DNA of 64,000 bases from Carpediemonas membranifera (Eukaryota; Fornicata): positions 62,001-126,000 of the forward strand of contig JAHDYR010000021.1 of the NCBI GenBank assembly GCA_019828565.1. Direction: 5' to 3'. Made by a program: the position numbers and the translations under genes. Shown piece after piece: positions 29,225-39,318 of the stretch. Position 1 is the stretch's first letter, and each line of letters opens with the position of its first letter. The notes below the pieces were generated by a model, which was not told the origin of the DNA, ran no database searches, and saw only the letters and a list, made by a program, of their open reading frames with translations.

Positions 29225-29539
29225 ATGGTATGGTTGCTGTGATGTTGCTGAAAGGGTGACTCGCCGGATGGTTTTACAGTCGCGAAGTAATATTGTGCCA
29301 GTGCTGTGCCACCATCGTCTCTCTATCATCCATTACGCTATTCCACCGTCAAGCCCGCCACCAAGAGGTCGAGCACCGCACTGATCATACCCACCGCCGG
29401 AGCACTGGGCTCGGAACGATAGGCGGTGGGCATAGAGACGGCACAACTGTACGACTGCAGCAACATCAGTCATCGCTGGCCGTTTGCCGCCATTCTACCA
29501 ATGTGCAGATTATGTCCTTGCGAAATTGGTGGCGTTGTC
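29225..29539. other. 315 bp gap between KBL and SYS1-like genes
   Basis: Contains the KBL 3' end with an AATAAA overlapping its stop, and the leader of the SYS1-like gene. An open frame continues upstream of 29540 but starts with GTG and reads unlike the family. No other feature is seen. Confidence 0.35.
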
Positions 29540-30493
29540 ATGCTCGACATTCTGCTCACTGTGGCGGCAATCGTGGGCTACAATGCGATTGCTGCGCTCG
29601 TAGAACGTCGCAAAATGCGAAAAAACAACTCCGTTATTGTCACATACTCGAAAGGACACCTTATTTCCAGAATTATTCTGTCCCAGGTCTTCTTCTACAT
29701 CGAATACTACGGAATCATACTCACAATCGATTACTGGACAAACCAGCCCTTCCACACAGACCAGATCTTCTTCATCAACAGCTTTCGCATCGAAGGCTTC
29801 TCCATCCGCTTCATCCTGACCTGCTTAGCCCTTATTTTCACCCATGTATGCCACATATTCACCGTCGTCATCATCGCTGGCAGCTCCAAGATCACCACCG
29901 ATCTCGTCATCACCAATCTCCTGGTACACTTGTTCATTTGCTCCGTGTACTCTTCCCGTGTCCAATATCTCGGCATCCTGCCCTATTTCTCAGCGTTATT
30001 CTGGCTACTGAACCTCGCATGCCCTATTATTGTCTCAGTCGTTGCTGATTACATTGCTGTCTCGCTCGAAGGCCTCGCCTACCGCTCCTCGCATGCCCAG
30101 CACGAGAACATGCGTGATTTGATAAGACAGCAACAGGCGAAGAAGCGTGAAGAGAAGGCAGCCAAGAAGCTCTTCAAAAAGAAGCGCATATCCGAGCAGA
30201 AGCTTCACCAGTCGCCCACCCCTGCCCGCAGCCCCATCGAGGTGCCCCCGTCAAACTCTCCGCCAGACTCGGGCGAGTTCGACTCAGACTCCGCCCTGCC
30301 CGCCCCGCTCGACCTCACTGTGGTCCATGGCGAGGCAGTCGACCATGGGGAACAGGAGGAGGAGACCGCAAGGACGGAGGCAGGTGCTGTGGTGTCAGAG
30401 ACGGACGAACGTATGGTGACAGCAAACGATGAGCTCACAGAAGACTTGATCACGCCCAGGTTTATCGACGTCGATGTCGCGGGGGTTGAGTGA
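29540..30493 (+). CDS. SYS1: SYS1-like Golgi membrane protein
   Basis: SYS1 is a four-TM Golgi protein that recruits the ARF-like GTPase ARFRP1/Arl3. The core (about residues 35-190 from this start) has the family pattern: LISRIILSQVFFYIEYYGII, then DQIFF, two further helices, the VHLFICSVYSSRVQY segment (SYS1 has VHF-HLLGCWFYSSRFP) and a last TM helix ending in EGLAYRSS. Two additions are unusual: a possible extra N-terminal hydrophobic segment (MLDILLTVAAIVGYNAIAAL) and a charged tail of about 130 residues. The start is uncertain: ATGs at 29501, 29540 and 29615 are in frame, and 29615 would give the standard N-terminus. Confidence 0.72.
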   Translation: MLDILLTVAAIVGYNAIAALVERRKMRKNNSVIVTYSKGHLISRIILSQVFFYIEYYGIILTIDYWTNQPFHTDQIFFINSFRIEGFSIRFILTCLALIFTHVCHIFTVVIIAGSSKITTDLVITNLLVHLFICSVYSSRVQYLGILPYFSALFWLLNLACPIIVSVVADYIAVSLEGLAYRSSHAQHENMRDLIRQQQAKKREEKAAKKLFKKKRISEQKLHQSPTPARSPIEVPPSNSPPDSGEFDSDSALPAPLDLTVVHGEAVDHGEQEEETARTEAGAVVSETDERMVTANDELTEDLITPRFIDVDVAGVE

Positions 30494-30603
30494 GGCCTGT
30501 CGCGTCAGTTTTGCTTGATAGTTTCAGTGATGGCTTGGTACCGGTGCTACGATAAACACCCAGCTCATGTAATAATTTAATCCCTTATGATACACTGGAA
30601 AGT

Positions 30604-33147
30604 CTAAAATTCGTCCTCCGCGGAGGCCTCCGCCTCAAGCGCCCGGATCTGCTCCTCAAGAGCGCGCTGCTGCGCCAGGAGATCCTCCTCGCTGATCTCG
30701 TCGAAGTCGAAGCTCTCGTCGAGAGCGGAGCGGCTCTGCATGTCGACGTCGACCGTCTCATCGAAGTCGAACGACTCGTCCAGCGTCATCGCGGAGGAAG
30801 CAGGCTCGGGCTCATCGGCGGGTGTGAGCGAGCGAGACAGCGCATGCTTGCTCTCGGCATTGCTCACACGCGCGGGCCTCGGCTGCCGCGCCGGCTCGGG
30901 CTCGGGTTCGCTTTCAACGGGCTCCGCGGCCTCGACGTTGGCCAGCGACCGGAAGCGGTGGAGGTACATGCGCGGGCCGATGGGGTATACGTGCGCGTGG
31001 TTGGTGAAGAGCATGATGAAGTCGTCCGACGTGATGTCCGTAGCCACGGACGCGAGCAGGTGCGCGATGTCGTCCTCGGCCTCGCGGTCGCCAAGAACCG
31101 TGACATCCGCCTCCTGCGGGTCGATGATGCCGTCGCCGTCCTGGTCGAGCAGCTCGAAGATGTTGCCCAGCGCCTCCCTGCGCAGGTTCTCGGCGAGCAC
31201 GCGCGACCGCTTGGGCGTGTGGACCGTCGAGGCGAGCAGGTGTGCCTTCTCCTTCTCGCGCTGGATGCGGCGCTCCTTCATGTCGTCGTACTCGAACCAC
31301 GTCGCGTACAGGTGGTCCGACACGTTGCCGCGGTTCCTGCTAAGACTCTGGGCGACCGACACGGGCGGCTTGCGGGCCTTGAACGGCTTGACCTTGGAGT
31401 ACTCCGCGACGGCCTCCGCGCGACCCCGCCGGACTTCCTCGATGCGGGCCTCGGTCTCCTTCTTCGAGTTGACGAGCCGGTTGATGAAGTCCTCACGGGA
31501 CTCGCCGTCGAGCTGGCGGATGCGCTTCGACTTCTTCATGAAGGCGCGCGACTGCGACAGGTCGGGCTTGAACGTGTGGTCGAGCGGGAACCACTGCTTG
31601 TACTCTGTCTGGCGCTCGTGCCGCACCTTGGCGTCCTCGAACAGCAGTTCGTGCGCCTTCGCCTGCTCGGGCCGGCGGCGCAGCATCGTCTTGAACGCGC
31701 GCGCGTCCTTGTTGACCTCGGGCGCGAACGTGCAGCCTTCCATCTTCTCGGACTCGCGCATCTCGGCGAGCTTGGCCTTCTGCTTCTCGGCGATGTCCTG
31801 GTACTTACCCAACCGCTCGACGATGTCGCCGTCCTGGCCCATGCGCTGCGCCATCTTTGAGATCGTCGGCCGGAACGTCGCCTCCTCGTCGTTGATCTCC
31901 TCGGCAGCCGCCTCGCGGAGCTTCTTGAGCTGCGCCTCGCGCTGCTTGGCCTCCGTGTACAGCTTCTCGCCGTAGTTCTGGCAGTCGCCCGCGTTCCTGC
32001 TCTTCGTCAGCTGCTTCGTGACGGTCGACAGCTGCGGCACGCGTACCGACGCCTGCTCGTTCGCGGCGGCGGCCTCGCGCGCTTGCTCGAGGTGCTTGCG
32101 CTTGGCGTCGCCGTAGCTATGGAGCCGGTCGAAGACGGAGTCGTCCTTCAGCACCTTCTTCTTGCGCTTCTCCTGTGACGCCGTCTTCGGCCGTTGCGCC
32201 AGGCGCTCCATCGCGGCCGCCTGTGACGCGCTGTTGCGGCGCGAGTGCTGCGGCTCCTCAGTCGCGCTCATGGACGCCGTGCGTGGCCGCGAGAGGCGAG
32301 CAATCGTCTCGCGCTGCTGCCGCCGGGAGACGGGCTTCGTTCGCTTGGGCTGGACCGTGTTCTCGGCGGTGCTCGTGCCCATGTCGCGGATGGTCTTGCG
32401 GATGTGCTTGGCGAGCGGCGCCGTGATGGACTCGTCGAGATCGTGCTGCGCGATGAACGCCTTGGCGAGATCGGTTGGCGCATCGCCTTTGTGGACGGTG
32501 ATTGTGCCCTGCTCGCTTTCGTTGATATCTACAGTCATTACGAGCACAACAGGCCTCTTCTCTGGCGCGGGTTTGTTGTTCTTGGTCGGCGAGTTAAGCG
32601 TCTCACGCCAGACGCGGCGCTGCTCGAAGCCCTCCATCTCGCTCGCGAGGAACTTGGACTCCTCCAGCGCGAAACGGTCCTGCTGCAGACGGCGGCGCTC
32701 GTTCTCCCGCTCGCTGAGGATGGCCGCCTCCTCGCAGAGCCGCTCGATCTCCTGGGCCCGCTGCATGGCGAGCTCCTCGGCCACGCGCTGGCGCTCCTTG
32801 ACCTCGTACTGTGCGCGGAGCTCGTCCATCTTGTTCTGCTGTTCGCGTCTGAAGGCCTCCTGTTCCTCCAGAAGGCGCTGGCGCTCCCGCATGGCAATTT
32901 GTTGTTGCTCTTTCTGCAGGAGCTCGCGCTCGAGGGCACGCGCTTCTCTGAGTTCCATTGCAAGGCGCTTAGCTTCCTCTCCCGATGCCAGTTTGACGGC
33001 ATCCTGGTATTCCTCCCGTTCTTTGAGCAAATGTTCGCGCTCAGTCATCGAGAGTTCGTGCTGCTGCTCTCGCGCGAGCATATTCTCGATTGACGAGGTT
33101 AGTTGCACTTTCTGCTGGCTGACACGGCGCGTGAGCTCCGTAGCCAT
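30604..33147 (-). CDS. Coiled-coil protein with a C-terminal EF-hand, probably cytoskeletal
   Basis: A 847-residue, highly charged protein starting MATELTRRVSQQKVQL. Residues about 1-190 are Glu/Arg/Gln-rich coiled coil. The middle has short repeats of the form EATFRPTIS and CTFAPEVNKDAR, seen in many protist coiled-coil proteins of basal bodies and cortical structures. Near residue 665 a canonical EF-hand loop is present (DQDGDGIIDPQE), so calcium binding is likely. The tail has two copies of an acidic DESFDFDE motif (LDESFDFDETVDVDM, LDESFDFDEISEEDL). No orthologue is recognised. Codons upstream of 33147 give non-helical sequence and were excluded. A role in the flagellar apparatus is an inference from composition. 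Confidence 0.7.
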   Translation of the reverse strand: MATELTRRVSQQKVQLTSSIENMLAREQQHELSMTEREHLLKEREEYQDAVKLASGEEAKRLAMELREARALERELLQKEQQQIAMRERQRLLEEQEAFRREQQNKMDELRAQYEVKERQRVAEELAMQRAQEIERLCEEAAILSERENERRRLQQDRFALEESKFLASEMEGFEQRRVWRETLNSPTKNNKPAPEKRPVVLVMTVDINESEQGTITVHKGDAPTDLAKAFIAQHDLDESITAPLAKHIRKTIRDMGTSTAENTVQPKRTKPVSRRQQRETIARLSRPRTASMSATEEPQHSRRNSASQAAAMERLAQRPKTASQEKRKKKVLKDDSVFDRLHSYGDAKRKHLEQAREAAAANEQASVRVPQLSTVTKQLTKSRNAGDCQNYGEKLYTEAKQREAQLKKLREAAAEEINDEEATFRPTISKMAQRMGQDGDIVERLGKYQDIAEKQKAKLAEMRESEKMEGCTFAPEVNKDARAFKTMLRRRPEQAKAHELLFEDAKVRHERQTEYKQWFPLDHTFKPDLSQSRAFMKKSKRIRQLDGESREDFINRLVNSKKETEARIEEVRRGRAEAVAEYSKVKPFKARKPPVSVAQSLSRNRGNVSDHLYATWFEYDDMKERRIQREKEKAHLLASTVHTPKRSRVLAENLRREALGNIFELLDQDGDGIIDPQEADVTVLGDREAEDDIAHLLASVATDITSDDFIMLFTNHAHVYPIGPRMYLHRFRSLANVEAAEPVESEPEPEPARQPRPARVSNAESKHALSRSLTPADEPEPASSAMTLDESFDFDETVDVDMQSRSALDESFDFDEISEEDLLAQQRALEEQIRALEAEASAEDEF

Positions 33148-33395
33148 TGCGGATGTTCTTGAGAAAATAGCCAATGTCCTAAACTGCACAATTAAGTTCT
33201 GACACCAACAGCGACAGTGCACGCGGTATCATCCAGGGGAGTGCGCTGTACACACCACTGCTATCTCTGGCTACGAGGTGTGTTTTGAACATTCGTGGAG
33301 GGCTTCGTGTTGAGGAGTGCAAGAGACCAGTCTCGAGAGTTTATGATAAAGTACAAGCGGGAGTCAATTGATAGTTACTGCAGCCGGCCCGCTCA

Positions 33396-34604
33396 TCAGA
33401 CCGAGAGCACCGTTTCACCCCTGATCGAGACACTGAATACCACCTCGTACCGCGCCTTCACGCCCACTAATAGCCCGAGCAGGCCAAACAACACAGCCAC
33501 GACGACCACGAGCTTGGTCTTCCAGTCGGCCTTGACCCGGCCATGCACCGCCGTCGCCAGCTGGATGAGCGTGCGGAGAGCCAGGTCGGCCAGCCGCCAG
33601 ACCCGCTCGCTCAGCCCGCCCCGGCCCTCGAGGGCGGTCAGACGGTCAGCCATCGTCGTGAACTCGGTGCGGACAGACCCTAGCTGGTGCTGAAGGGTGC
33701 TCACCTCGCGTTCAAGGACACCAACGCGTTGCTTGGTCTCGAAGGCGGCCTGCTCAATCATGGTGATCTGATTGCGGGCCGTGCTAATCTCGGATAGAAT
33801 CATGCCCTTGTTCACCATGCGTCCCTCGACTGCGCTGAGTCGTGACTCGAGTGAAGTCAGGTCCCGGCCCAATGATGACACTCTGTCGATGATCTCCGAA
33901 TCTAACTCGACCAGGGGCTCCCTCGCGGACTTTTCAGGGGACCGTTCAGCGTCGTTCATAGGCGCCGACGCCAGTGTCTTTGGCCTAATGAGCGGGCTGT
34001 CGTTAAAGTGCGGCGACTCTGAGTCCTGTGTGTGTTCAATGACGGAGAGCGAGTCCGAGTCAGAGGGCAATGAGGCCTCGGAGTCAGGCAGGGCTGTCTG
34101 AGAGAGGGCGAGGTCGGACCTGGTCCTCTGGGGCGCGTCGCCCTTGTTGCCGACTGGGGTGAGAGTCGCGTCCATTGCCTGGGTCATGGAGTTCGACCGT
34201 GTCCGCTGGTGGCCCTTGGCTGGGGCTGGGGCGTCCAGCAGGGTGGGGCCGCGGGGCTGGGGCTGCGAGGAAGGCTCGGGGGCGTTCTGAGCTGGGCCTG
34301 TGGGCGTTGAGACTGCTGTCCTTGGTTCAGGCGCGGGGTTCTTGGCGAAGACGGCTGCGTAGCTCCTGAACGAACCGCTCTTCACCTGCTTGTAGTGCTC
34401 TTCCAGGTAGCGCTTGGTAGCCTCAGTCTGGCTGCTTGGATCTGTGTTTGTGTTTGCTGCATTTCGAGGATCGCTTGCTCCTGTCAGCGTCAGCTTCCTC
34501 GGCATGCGCCTTCTGTCTTGAACGTGCTTCCCGCTGCTATCCATCATCATCAGGGACTGTAGTTCCGACATATATGTGTTGTAGGACGAGTTAACTTCGC
34601 TCAT
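33396..34604 (-). CDS. Tail-anchored protein with coiled coil, unknown function
   Basis: A 402-residue protein starting MSEVNSSYNTYMSELQ. About 250 residues are disordered, rich in Ser, Pro, Thr and Gln. A coiled coil follows (about 235-335, SSLGRDLTSLESRLSAVEGR). Close to the C-terminus is one hydrophobic segment, KLVVVVAVLFGLLGLLVGVK, with about 20 residues after it. That layout suggests a tail-anchored membrane protein with its bulk in the cytosol, as in SNARE-like or tethering proteins, but no SNARE motif was identified. The upstream neighbour on the same strand is Sly1. Confidence 0.65.
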   Translation of the reverse strand: MSEVNSSYNTYMSELQSLMMMDSSGKHVQDRRRMPRKLTLTGASDPRNAANTNTDPSSQTEATKRYLEEHYKQVKSGSFRSYAAVFAKNPAPEPRTAVSTPTGPAQNAPEPSSQPQPRGPTLLDAPAPAKGHQRTRSNSMTQAMDATLTPVGNKGDAPQRTRSDLALSQTALPDSEASLPSDSDSLSVIEHTQDSESPHFNDSPLIRPKTLASAPMNDAERSPEKSAREPLVELDSEIIDRVSSLGRDLTSLESRLSAVEGRMVNKGMILSEISTARNQITMIEQAAFETKQRVGVLEREVSTLQHQLGSVRTEFTTMADRLTALEGRGGLSERVWRLADLALRTLIQLATAVHGRVKADWKTKLVVVVAVLFGLLGLLVGVKARYEVVFSVSIRGETVLSV

Positions 34605-34852
34605 TGTCCTTCTATACGTGGTTTTGGCTTCGTGCCCCTGAAGGGTTCTTCTTGAAAAGTGCAGGATATGCACCAGTCATAGACCCCGGGCCAAGGAGGC
34701 CTGTGCGGAGTGCATCCACTGCAAGGACTCAGTAGTCTCACTGTTCTCCTACCACGACCCTTCGACCCAGAACAGTCGACAGCTGTCGATGACAACGCCG
34801 ATCCCAGGACGGTGGCCGATGCAGACAAATCAATCAAGAGACGATGTCGCGT

Positions 34853-36620
34853 TTACTTGGTATTCCACCTCGCGAACGCCGAGAGCACCTCATCCGGCGT
34901 CGGGATCCCGGTCGACCCATACACAAAGTCGATGTTCAGCTGGGCAAAGTGCCGCTCGAGAGCCCGCTGCTCGTGGTAGCTTCCCCCGCCGACGACGAAT
35001 AGCATCACCCTTCCCTTCGGCAGCTGGGGCGCAGCAATGGCCAGAGTCTCGCCCGAGAGGTCCGTCGTCGCCCAGCCCTCTGGGACCCTGTCCGCGGTGA
35101 CGAGGTTCTTCACGGTCGCGGGGATAGGCCAGTCGGACTTCTTTTTGATCACATCAAGCGCCCGGTCGAGCAGCTTCTTGTTGTTGTGCACCACCACCGC
35201 CTTCTTGAACTCGACTGCGGCGTTCAGCGCGGCCACATGCCCCGTCCGCTTCTCATTGTTCGGCCACCGCTTGTCGAGCGTCGCGATATAATCCCCCACT
35301 GAATCTGGACCCCGCGGCATCAACACCGCGCTCACTGCCGCCCTCACATAGTCTCCAGCTGTCCCGCACTCCTCTGGGGCGGGGGGGAGGGTCAGCTTGG
35401 CGTCCCTGCTGATGTAACGCTGCGGGGCCGTCTTCATGTCCTTCATCTTCGTCGTTGTGTTGGATGCCAGAGTCACGTGAGTCGTCACAGTCGCCTTCTT
35501 CGCGATGGTCTCCCTCATTTGAGTGAGGGCGTCGCTGACGTCAACCTTCGTCAAGCTGTCCGGGTCTTTCAGGCGGTTCTCCAGCGCGATGAGCTCCGTA
35601 ATCTGCTCGCTAGTGGTGTTGGAAATCATCTCGAGGTCGTCGCCACTGAATGAGCGCCAGAACTCGTCATTGGGGAAGAGATTGGTCGTCTTGGCCCCGT
35701 CACCCCCGACGTCTGTCTTCACGGTGTTCCTATGAATGCCCCACACCGAGTGGATCAGCGCTGCGTACGTCAAGCTGTGTGCGACAAGGGCCCCGAAGTC
35801 TGTCTGCCTGTCAATGATTATGAGCAGTGAATCGTGGTCGCCCTCAACCTCTTGCCTCTTGCACAGCTGTTTGGCCACCTTCTCAGCCCCCGCTACCTGC
35901 TGATAGACCACCACTGGGTTCCTCATTCGATGGGCCAGAAGAGCGCCGCTGAGATCGGATACGGTGTCGCGGATATAATCCTCGGCCTCCAGGGAGGGTG
36001 GGGCGTCTCGGGGCGGATAGAGGTAGGTCAGGTGAGTGAAATAGGTGGGGGCGGTGGCGACCTTATGGCCCAGTTCGGTCCCGGCGAGAGTGACAAAGTT
36101 CCTGCTGTCGACAATCATGTAGGTGAAGTTGGTCGAGTGTACGCCGTTGATTCTGCCCTGCTTCTCGACAGGGAGCTCTGCCAGGCTTGCTTTGAAGCTC
36201 TGTAGGGCAGCATCCGTCAGTGGGCGTGTGAAATTGATAAAGTAGTACGCATATCGGTCCTTCTGGATGTCATCCAGGATGCGCTTGATGTTGGCTGGTG
36301 TGGGGAGACACAGGTACACCGCTGGGAACGTCGGCATGCTCTTGGAGAGGCGTGTCGAGTCGTTGATCGGGTAGAAGAGGCATACACCACCCTTCTCAAG
36401 CAGCATGTTCATGCTGAAGGCAGATACGCATACCATGCCGGGCTCATCGTATATGAGGACCTTGGGAACGATGACGTGGTTCTTGAGGGAGAGATGGGAG
36501 GCATGGAAGTTCAATAGCGAGATGACAGAGGCTGTGTGAGTGTGGAGAGGTGGAAATGAGGTCATACAAACATTGTGTGTTGTTGTAGAACTCTGACAGC
36601 TTCGTTCCGCTGCTGTCCAT
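34853..36620 (-). CDS. SLY1: Sec1/Munc18-family protein Sly1 (two exons)
   Basis: Sly1 binds the SNARE Sed5/syntaxin-5 and promotes ER-Golgi membrane fusion. The main exon (34853-36531) carries LLNFH...KVLIYDEPG, the FPAVYLCLPTPANIKRILDD stretch and LLIIIDRQTDFGALVAHSLT, and it ends with VMLFVVGGGSYHEQRALERH, the Sly1-type 'FVVGGGNYIEY' element. The first exon (36572-36620) starts MDSSGTKLSEFYNNTQ and is joined through a 40-nt intron, 36532-36571 (GTTTGT...CACTCACACAG, phase 1). Without splicing the frame would begin inside the intron (MTSFPPLHTHT), an artefact. Spliced length is 575 residues, slightly short for the family (about 640). The stop codon sits inside an AGTAAA motif (34852-34857). 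Confidence 0.88.
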
Positions 36621-36956
36621 CGGAAGTGATTGTCAAGTGTCCAATAACCACGGCAAAACATGTTGCCCATGAATTCATGTAACATGGGTGCCACGCCAGC
36701 ATAGCGCTGTATCGTAGGCCTGCTCGGTCGATGCGACGCTTCCGTCCCTGCCTGGCTCGACTCCCACCCCAGCCTAGCCCAGGACAGACAGCAAGAGGAG
36801 ACACGGCCATGCCCTGAGCAGGGTCCTATCATGGCATGGTTAGCGCATGCTATCCCTGCACCGGCCAGGTGGATATGGTGTTGGACATGCCTGCCTATCA
36901 TGCCATCCATGCCTGGTGAACACCGGCACCAGTCGAATCTGCTATGTTTATCCTCC
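36621..36956. other. 336 bp gap upstream of Sly1
   Basis: Long frames cross this stretch on both strands but change composition at the Sly1 intron and encode nothing recognisable. Several CATGCC elements cluster at about 36890-36920. It probably holds the Sly1 promoter. Confidence 0.3.
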
Positions 36957-37721
36957 TCACTCGGCATCAGACGGCTGGAAGTCGCTCTCGTCGTCCTCGC
37001 TCTCCTCTTCCTCCTCCTCCTCGTCGCTGTCGAACTCGCTGTCCGTATCGGGTTCGCTCTGGTAGCCCTCCAAGGCCACCGTACGGCGGGCACGCTTGCC
37101 TTCGACAATGACGTCCTTGTTGTCCCACTTAAGAGCTCTGAGCTCGAGCTCGTCCATACTAATGGACTGGAGGGAGACCTTGTGCTGACGGCAAAGGCGT
37201 TTGATATCGTCAAGGGCCTCGACGAGAATGCCCTTCTTCTTGATAAGCATGTTGCCGTGAGAGATGAGGGACATTTCGGGCAGCTCGATCGCCGTGTCGA
37301 TCTCGCGGAGGGTCTGGCACAGTGCGTGGTAGGCCATGACGGCTTCTTCCTTTGTGAACCGCTCGGAGGGGCTGGCTGCGTTCTTCTTCATGCTGGAGGA
37401 CTTGCGCTTGCCACGGTTTTCGCGGGGGCGCCCAGGCTTGCCTGCTTCGGCGTCGGTGGGGTAGTCATCCTCGCCTGACTCGCTCGATTCATCGTCCTCG
37501 TTGATCTCGTCGTCGCCTTTCTTTTGTACAGAGACCGGCTTTACGGGGATGATCGTAGCATCCGGCTTGATCTCCGTTTCCTTCGGCACAGTGACAGTAA
37601 CAAGCGGCTTATCTTCTTGCGGCTGCTGGGGCATTGTAGCGGTTGGAATCGGCTTCACGAACGAGGAAACGCCACTTTCAGGCATAGCAAGCATATTCAG
37701 ATTCACGTTGCCCAAATCCAT
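36957..37721 (-). CDS. Acidic protein with AT-hook-like motif, unknown function
   Basis: A 254-residue protein. The first 60 residues are Pro/Val/Thr-rich. A basic stretch GKPGRPRENRGKRK resembles an AT-hook (GRPR core) flanked by acidic runs. A helical domain follows (about 120-200, EEAVMAYHALCQTLREIDTA). The last 45 residues are almost all Asp, Glu and Ser, a pattern common in histone chaperones and other nuclear proteins. I do not recognise the helical domain. Nuclear localisation is inferred. Confidence 0.65.
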   Translation of the reverse strand: MDLGNVNLNMLAMPESGVSSFVKPIPTATMPQQPQEDKPLVTVTVPKETEIKPDATIIPVKPVSVQKKGDDEINEDDESSESGEDDYPTDAEAGKPGRPRENRGKRKSSSMKKNAASPSERFTKEEAVMAYHALCQTLREIDTAIELPEMSLISHGNMLIKKKGILVEALDDIKRLCRQHKVSLQSISMDELELRALKWDNKDVIVEGKRARRTVALEGYQSEPDTDSEFDSDEEEEEEESEDDESDFQPSDAE

Positions 37722-37916
37722 CGCGTTTTGGCTGGTTGCGCAACGTTCAAGGCCTATTACTTGCGAGGCTCATGCCGATAAATCAATTACATAAATGGAA
37801 CACTATCTCGAGGATCATCGATGCAATCTAAAATCGAGTGTTACCACGGCAATAACCAACACAATCACGCTCTACCGCCATTACCCGGAGTATTTACAAA
37901 TGATGCATTCAAAGAC

Positions 37917-38459
37917 TTACTGGCGCATGCGGCTCTTACGATCAGAGCGAGATTCCACGGTCACCCAGCCATCGTCATCGACAACCTTTGCAGGCCCGGT
38001 GTACTCAGCCTTCGCGGGCTCGGCGGCGGGCTGCTCCTCGTCCTCCTCGTCGGCATCCTGGTTCTCAGCCACGAGCTGGCCGACTTCGGTGATGGGCTTG
38101 ATGGGAAGGGACCTGAGGTGCTCAAGCATGGCCATCGAGGGCGGTTGAGTGCGGAGGAGCTCCTGGCAGAGCATGATGCAGGCCCGAGAAACCTCGAGGT
38201 CAGAATCATCCTCAATGGAGACGTGGAAATCGGAATCAAGGACCTCTGTGAAGTAGTCAGCAAGCTCATTCTCATCCGCGTCGGTCCAGTAGTCGGAAAA
38301 CCAACCAATGGTCTCCTGGATGATGTTCTCAGCCTTTTCGACACCATCGCCCTCCTCGCAAAACTGAACAGCGAGCCTTAGCGCAGTCCAGTGGTTAAGG
38401 ATGAGAGAAAGGCCTTCGCTAAAGGCGGCAAATGCTTCAGGAGCCGGGGCGGTGGACAT
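37917..38459 (-). CDS. TSR2: Pre-rRNA-processing protein TSR2
   Basis: TSR2 is the escort chaperone for ribosomal protein eS26 and supports 20S pre-rRNA processing. The 180-residue sequence follows the family: FSEGLSLILNHWTALRLAVQ, then IQETIGWFSDY, ELADYFTEVLDSDFHVSIED and the VSRACIMLCQELL helix. An acidic segment (ENQDADEEDEEQPAAEPAK) is followed by DDGWVTVESRSDRKSR, which resembles the C-terminal DDGWT.V element of TSR2. Length is normal. It shares a biogenesis theme with Dim1 elsewhere in the window. Confidence 0.88.
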   Translation of the reverse strand: MSTAPAPEAFAAFSEGLSLILNHWTALRLAVQFCEEGDGVEKAENIIQETIGWFSDYWTDADENELADYFTEVLDSDFHVSIEDDSDLEVSRACIMLCQELLRTQPPSMAMLEHLRSLPIKPITEVGQLVAENQDADEEDEEQPAAEPAKAEYTGPAKVVDDDGWVTVESRSDRKSRMRQ

Positions 38460-38736
38460 TTCGTTCCTCGCCTTTTTTCTTGCGTCAAGCAGTCGGCACT
38501 GAACAGCAAGCAGTCCGGACCTCGTTGGGCATGGTCTGAGGTTATGGTGGGTGCCGGGTGTATAGATGGGCGTCGAGCTGACATGGTGACTGCTATTCTT
38601 TGTCCTTTCCTCAGCTGGTTGAGCACATTGGAAGTGCCAGCAAATGAAATGCGCCGTAGACTACACAACACATGTCAACGCCAACGGTGGCGGATCAGCG
38701 AAAAGGCTGCTAGTTTAATCCGGTGAGGGCGATGTC

Positions 38737-39021
38737 TCATTCGACCAGCTCGACCTCTTCAGTCTGTTCGACTGCATGCTTTTTAGCACGCTCCACGTCG
38801 GCAATCTTCTTAACTGTTGCGTGAAGAACGGTAAGACGCTCTACTTGAGGGCCGAAAGCATCCTTTCTCTCGGACATGCGATTCTTGAAGCGCTCGAGCA
38901 GCTTGGCAGTTCTGCTGTACGAGTATGGCTTAGACTTCTTCTTTTCAAACTTAGTAAAGCCCGCAAGACGAATCTTAGGCCCTGATTGCCCCGGTGCCAT
39001 CCTTTTCTCTTCGCTTCCCAT
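38737..39021 (-). CDS. Small basic protein, unknown
   Basis: An 87-94 residue protein, starting at 39021 (MGSEEKR) or 39000 (MAPGQSG). The first 45 residues are strongly basic (KFEKKKSKPYSYSRTAKLLE) and the rest is helical with an acidic end (EQTEEVELVE). It resembles a small ribosomal or RNA-binding protein in composition, but I could not match it to a known ribosomal family. Codons upstream to 39204 are probably leader. A 7-bp inverted repeat (GAACCCA...TGGGTTC) lies upstream at about 39138-39160. Confidence 0.55.
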   Translation of the reverse strand: MGSEEKRMAPGQSGPKIRLAGFTKFEKKKSKPYSYSRTAKLLERFKNRMSERKDAFGPQVERLTVLHATVKKIADVERAKKHAVEQTEEVELVE

Positions 39022-39318
39022 CCATATACATGATCGCATGTATATGTCCAGATATAGTAAATCGATTCGGAGTAGAGTTATGAACCAGCCTGTCAACATG
39101 TCTCCAACGAAATGCCGGCAAGACCTTTCGTTCAGGCGGTGAACCCATCCTTCGGTGGGTTCCAGGATTTGCGCCAAATATCGCAACCCTCGCCATCTGG
39201 ACAAGTCACACTGATGATGACTGCAGAGTCAATACAGCAAGGATCATAAAGTAGACATCCGCCTCTTGCTTTATTCACACGACTCTGCGTTAAGAGCCGC
39301 TCTCTGGAAACTCACTCA

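Noticed and set aside
28169-29329. A 386-codon frame opposite glycine C-acetyltransferase
   Set aside because: The plus strand encodes an enzyme conserved to single residues; the antisense product has no similarity or structure.
36562-36810. A minus-strand frame upstream of Sly1 (MAVSPLAVCPG...)
   Set aside because: It runs into the Sly1 intron in the wrong frame. The short exon at 36572-36620 in another frame restores the Sly1 N-terminus better.
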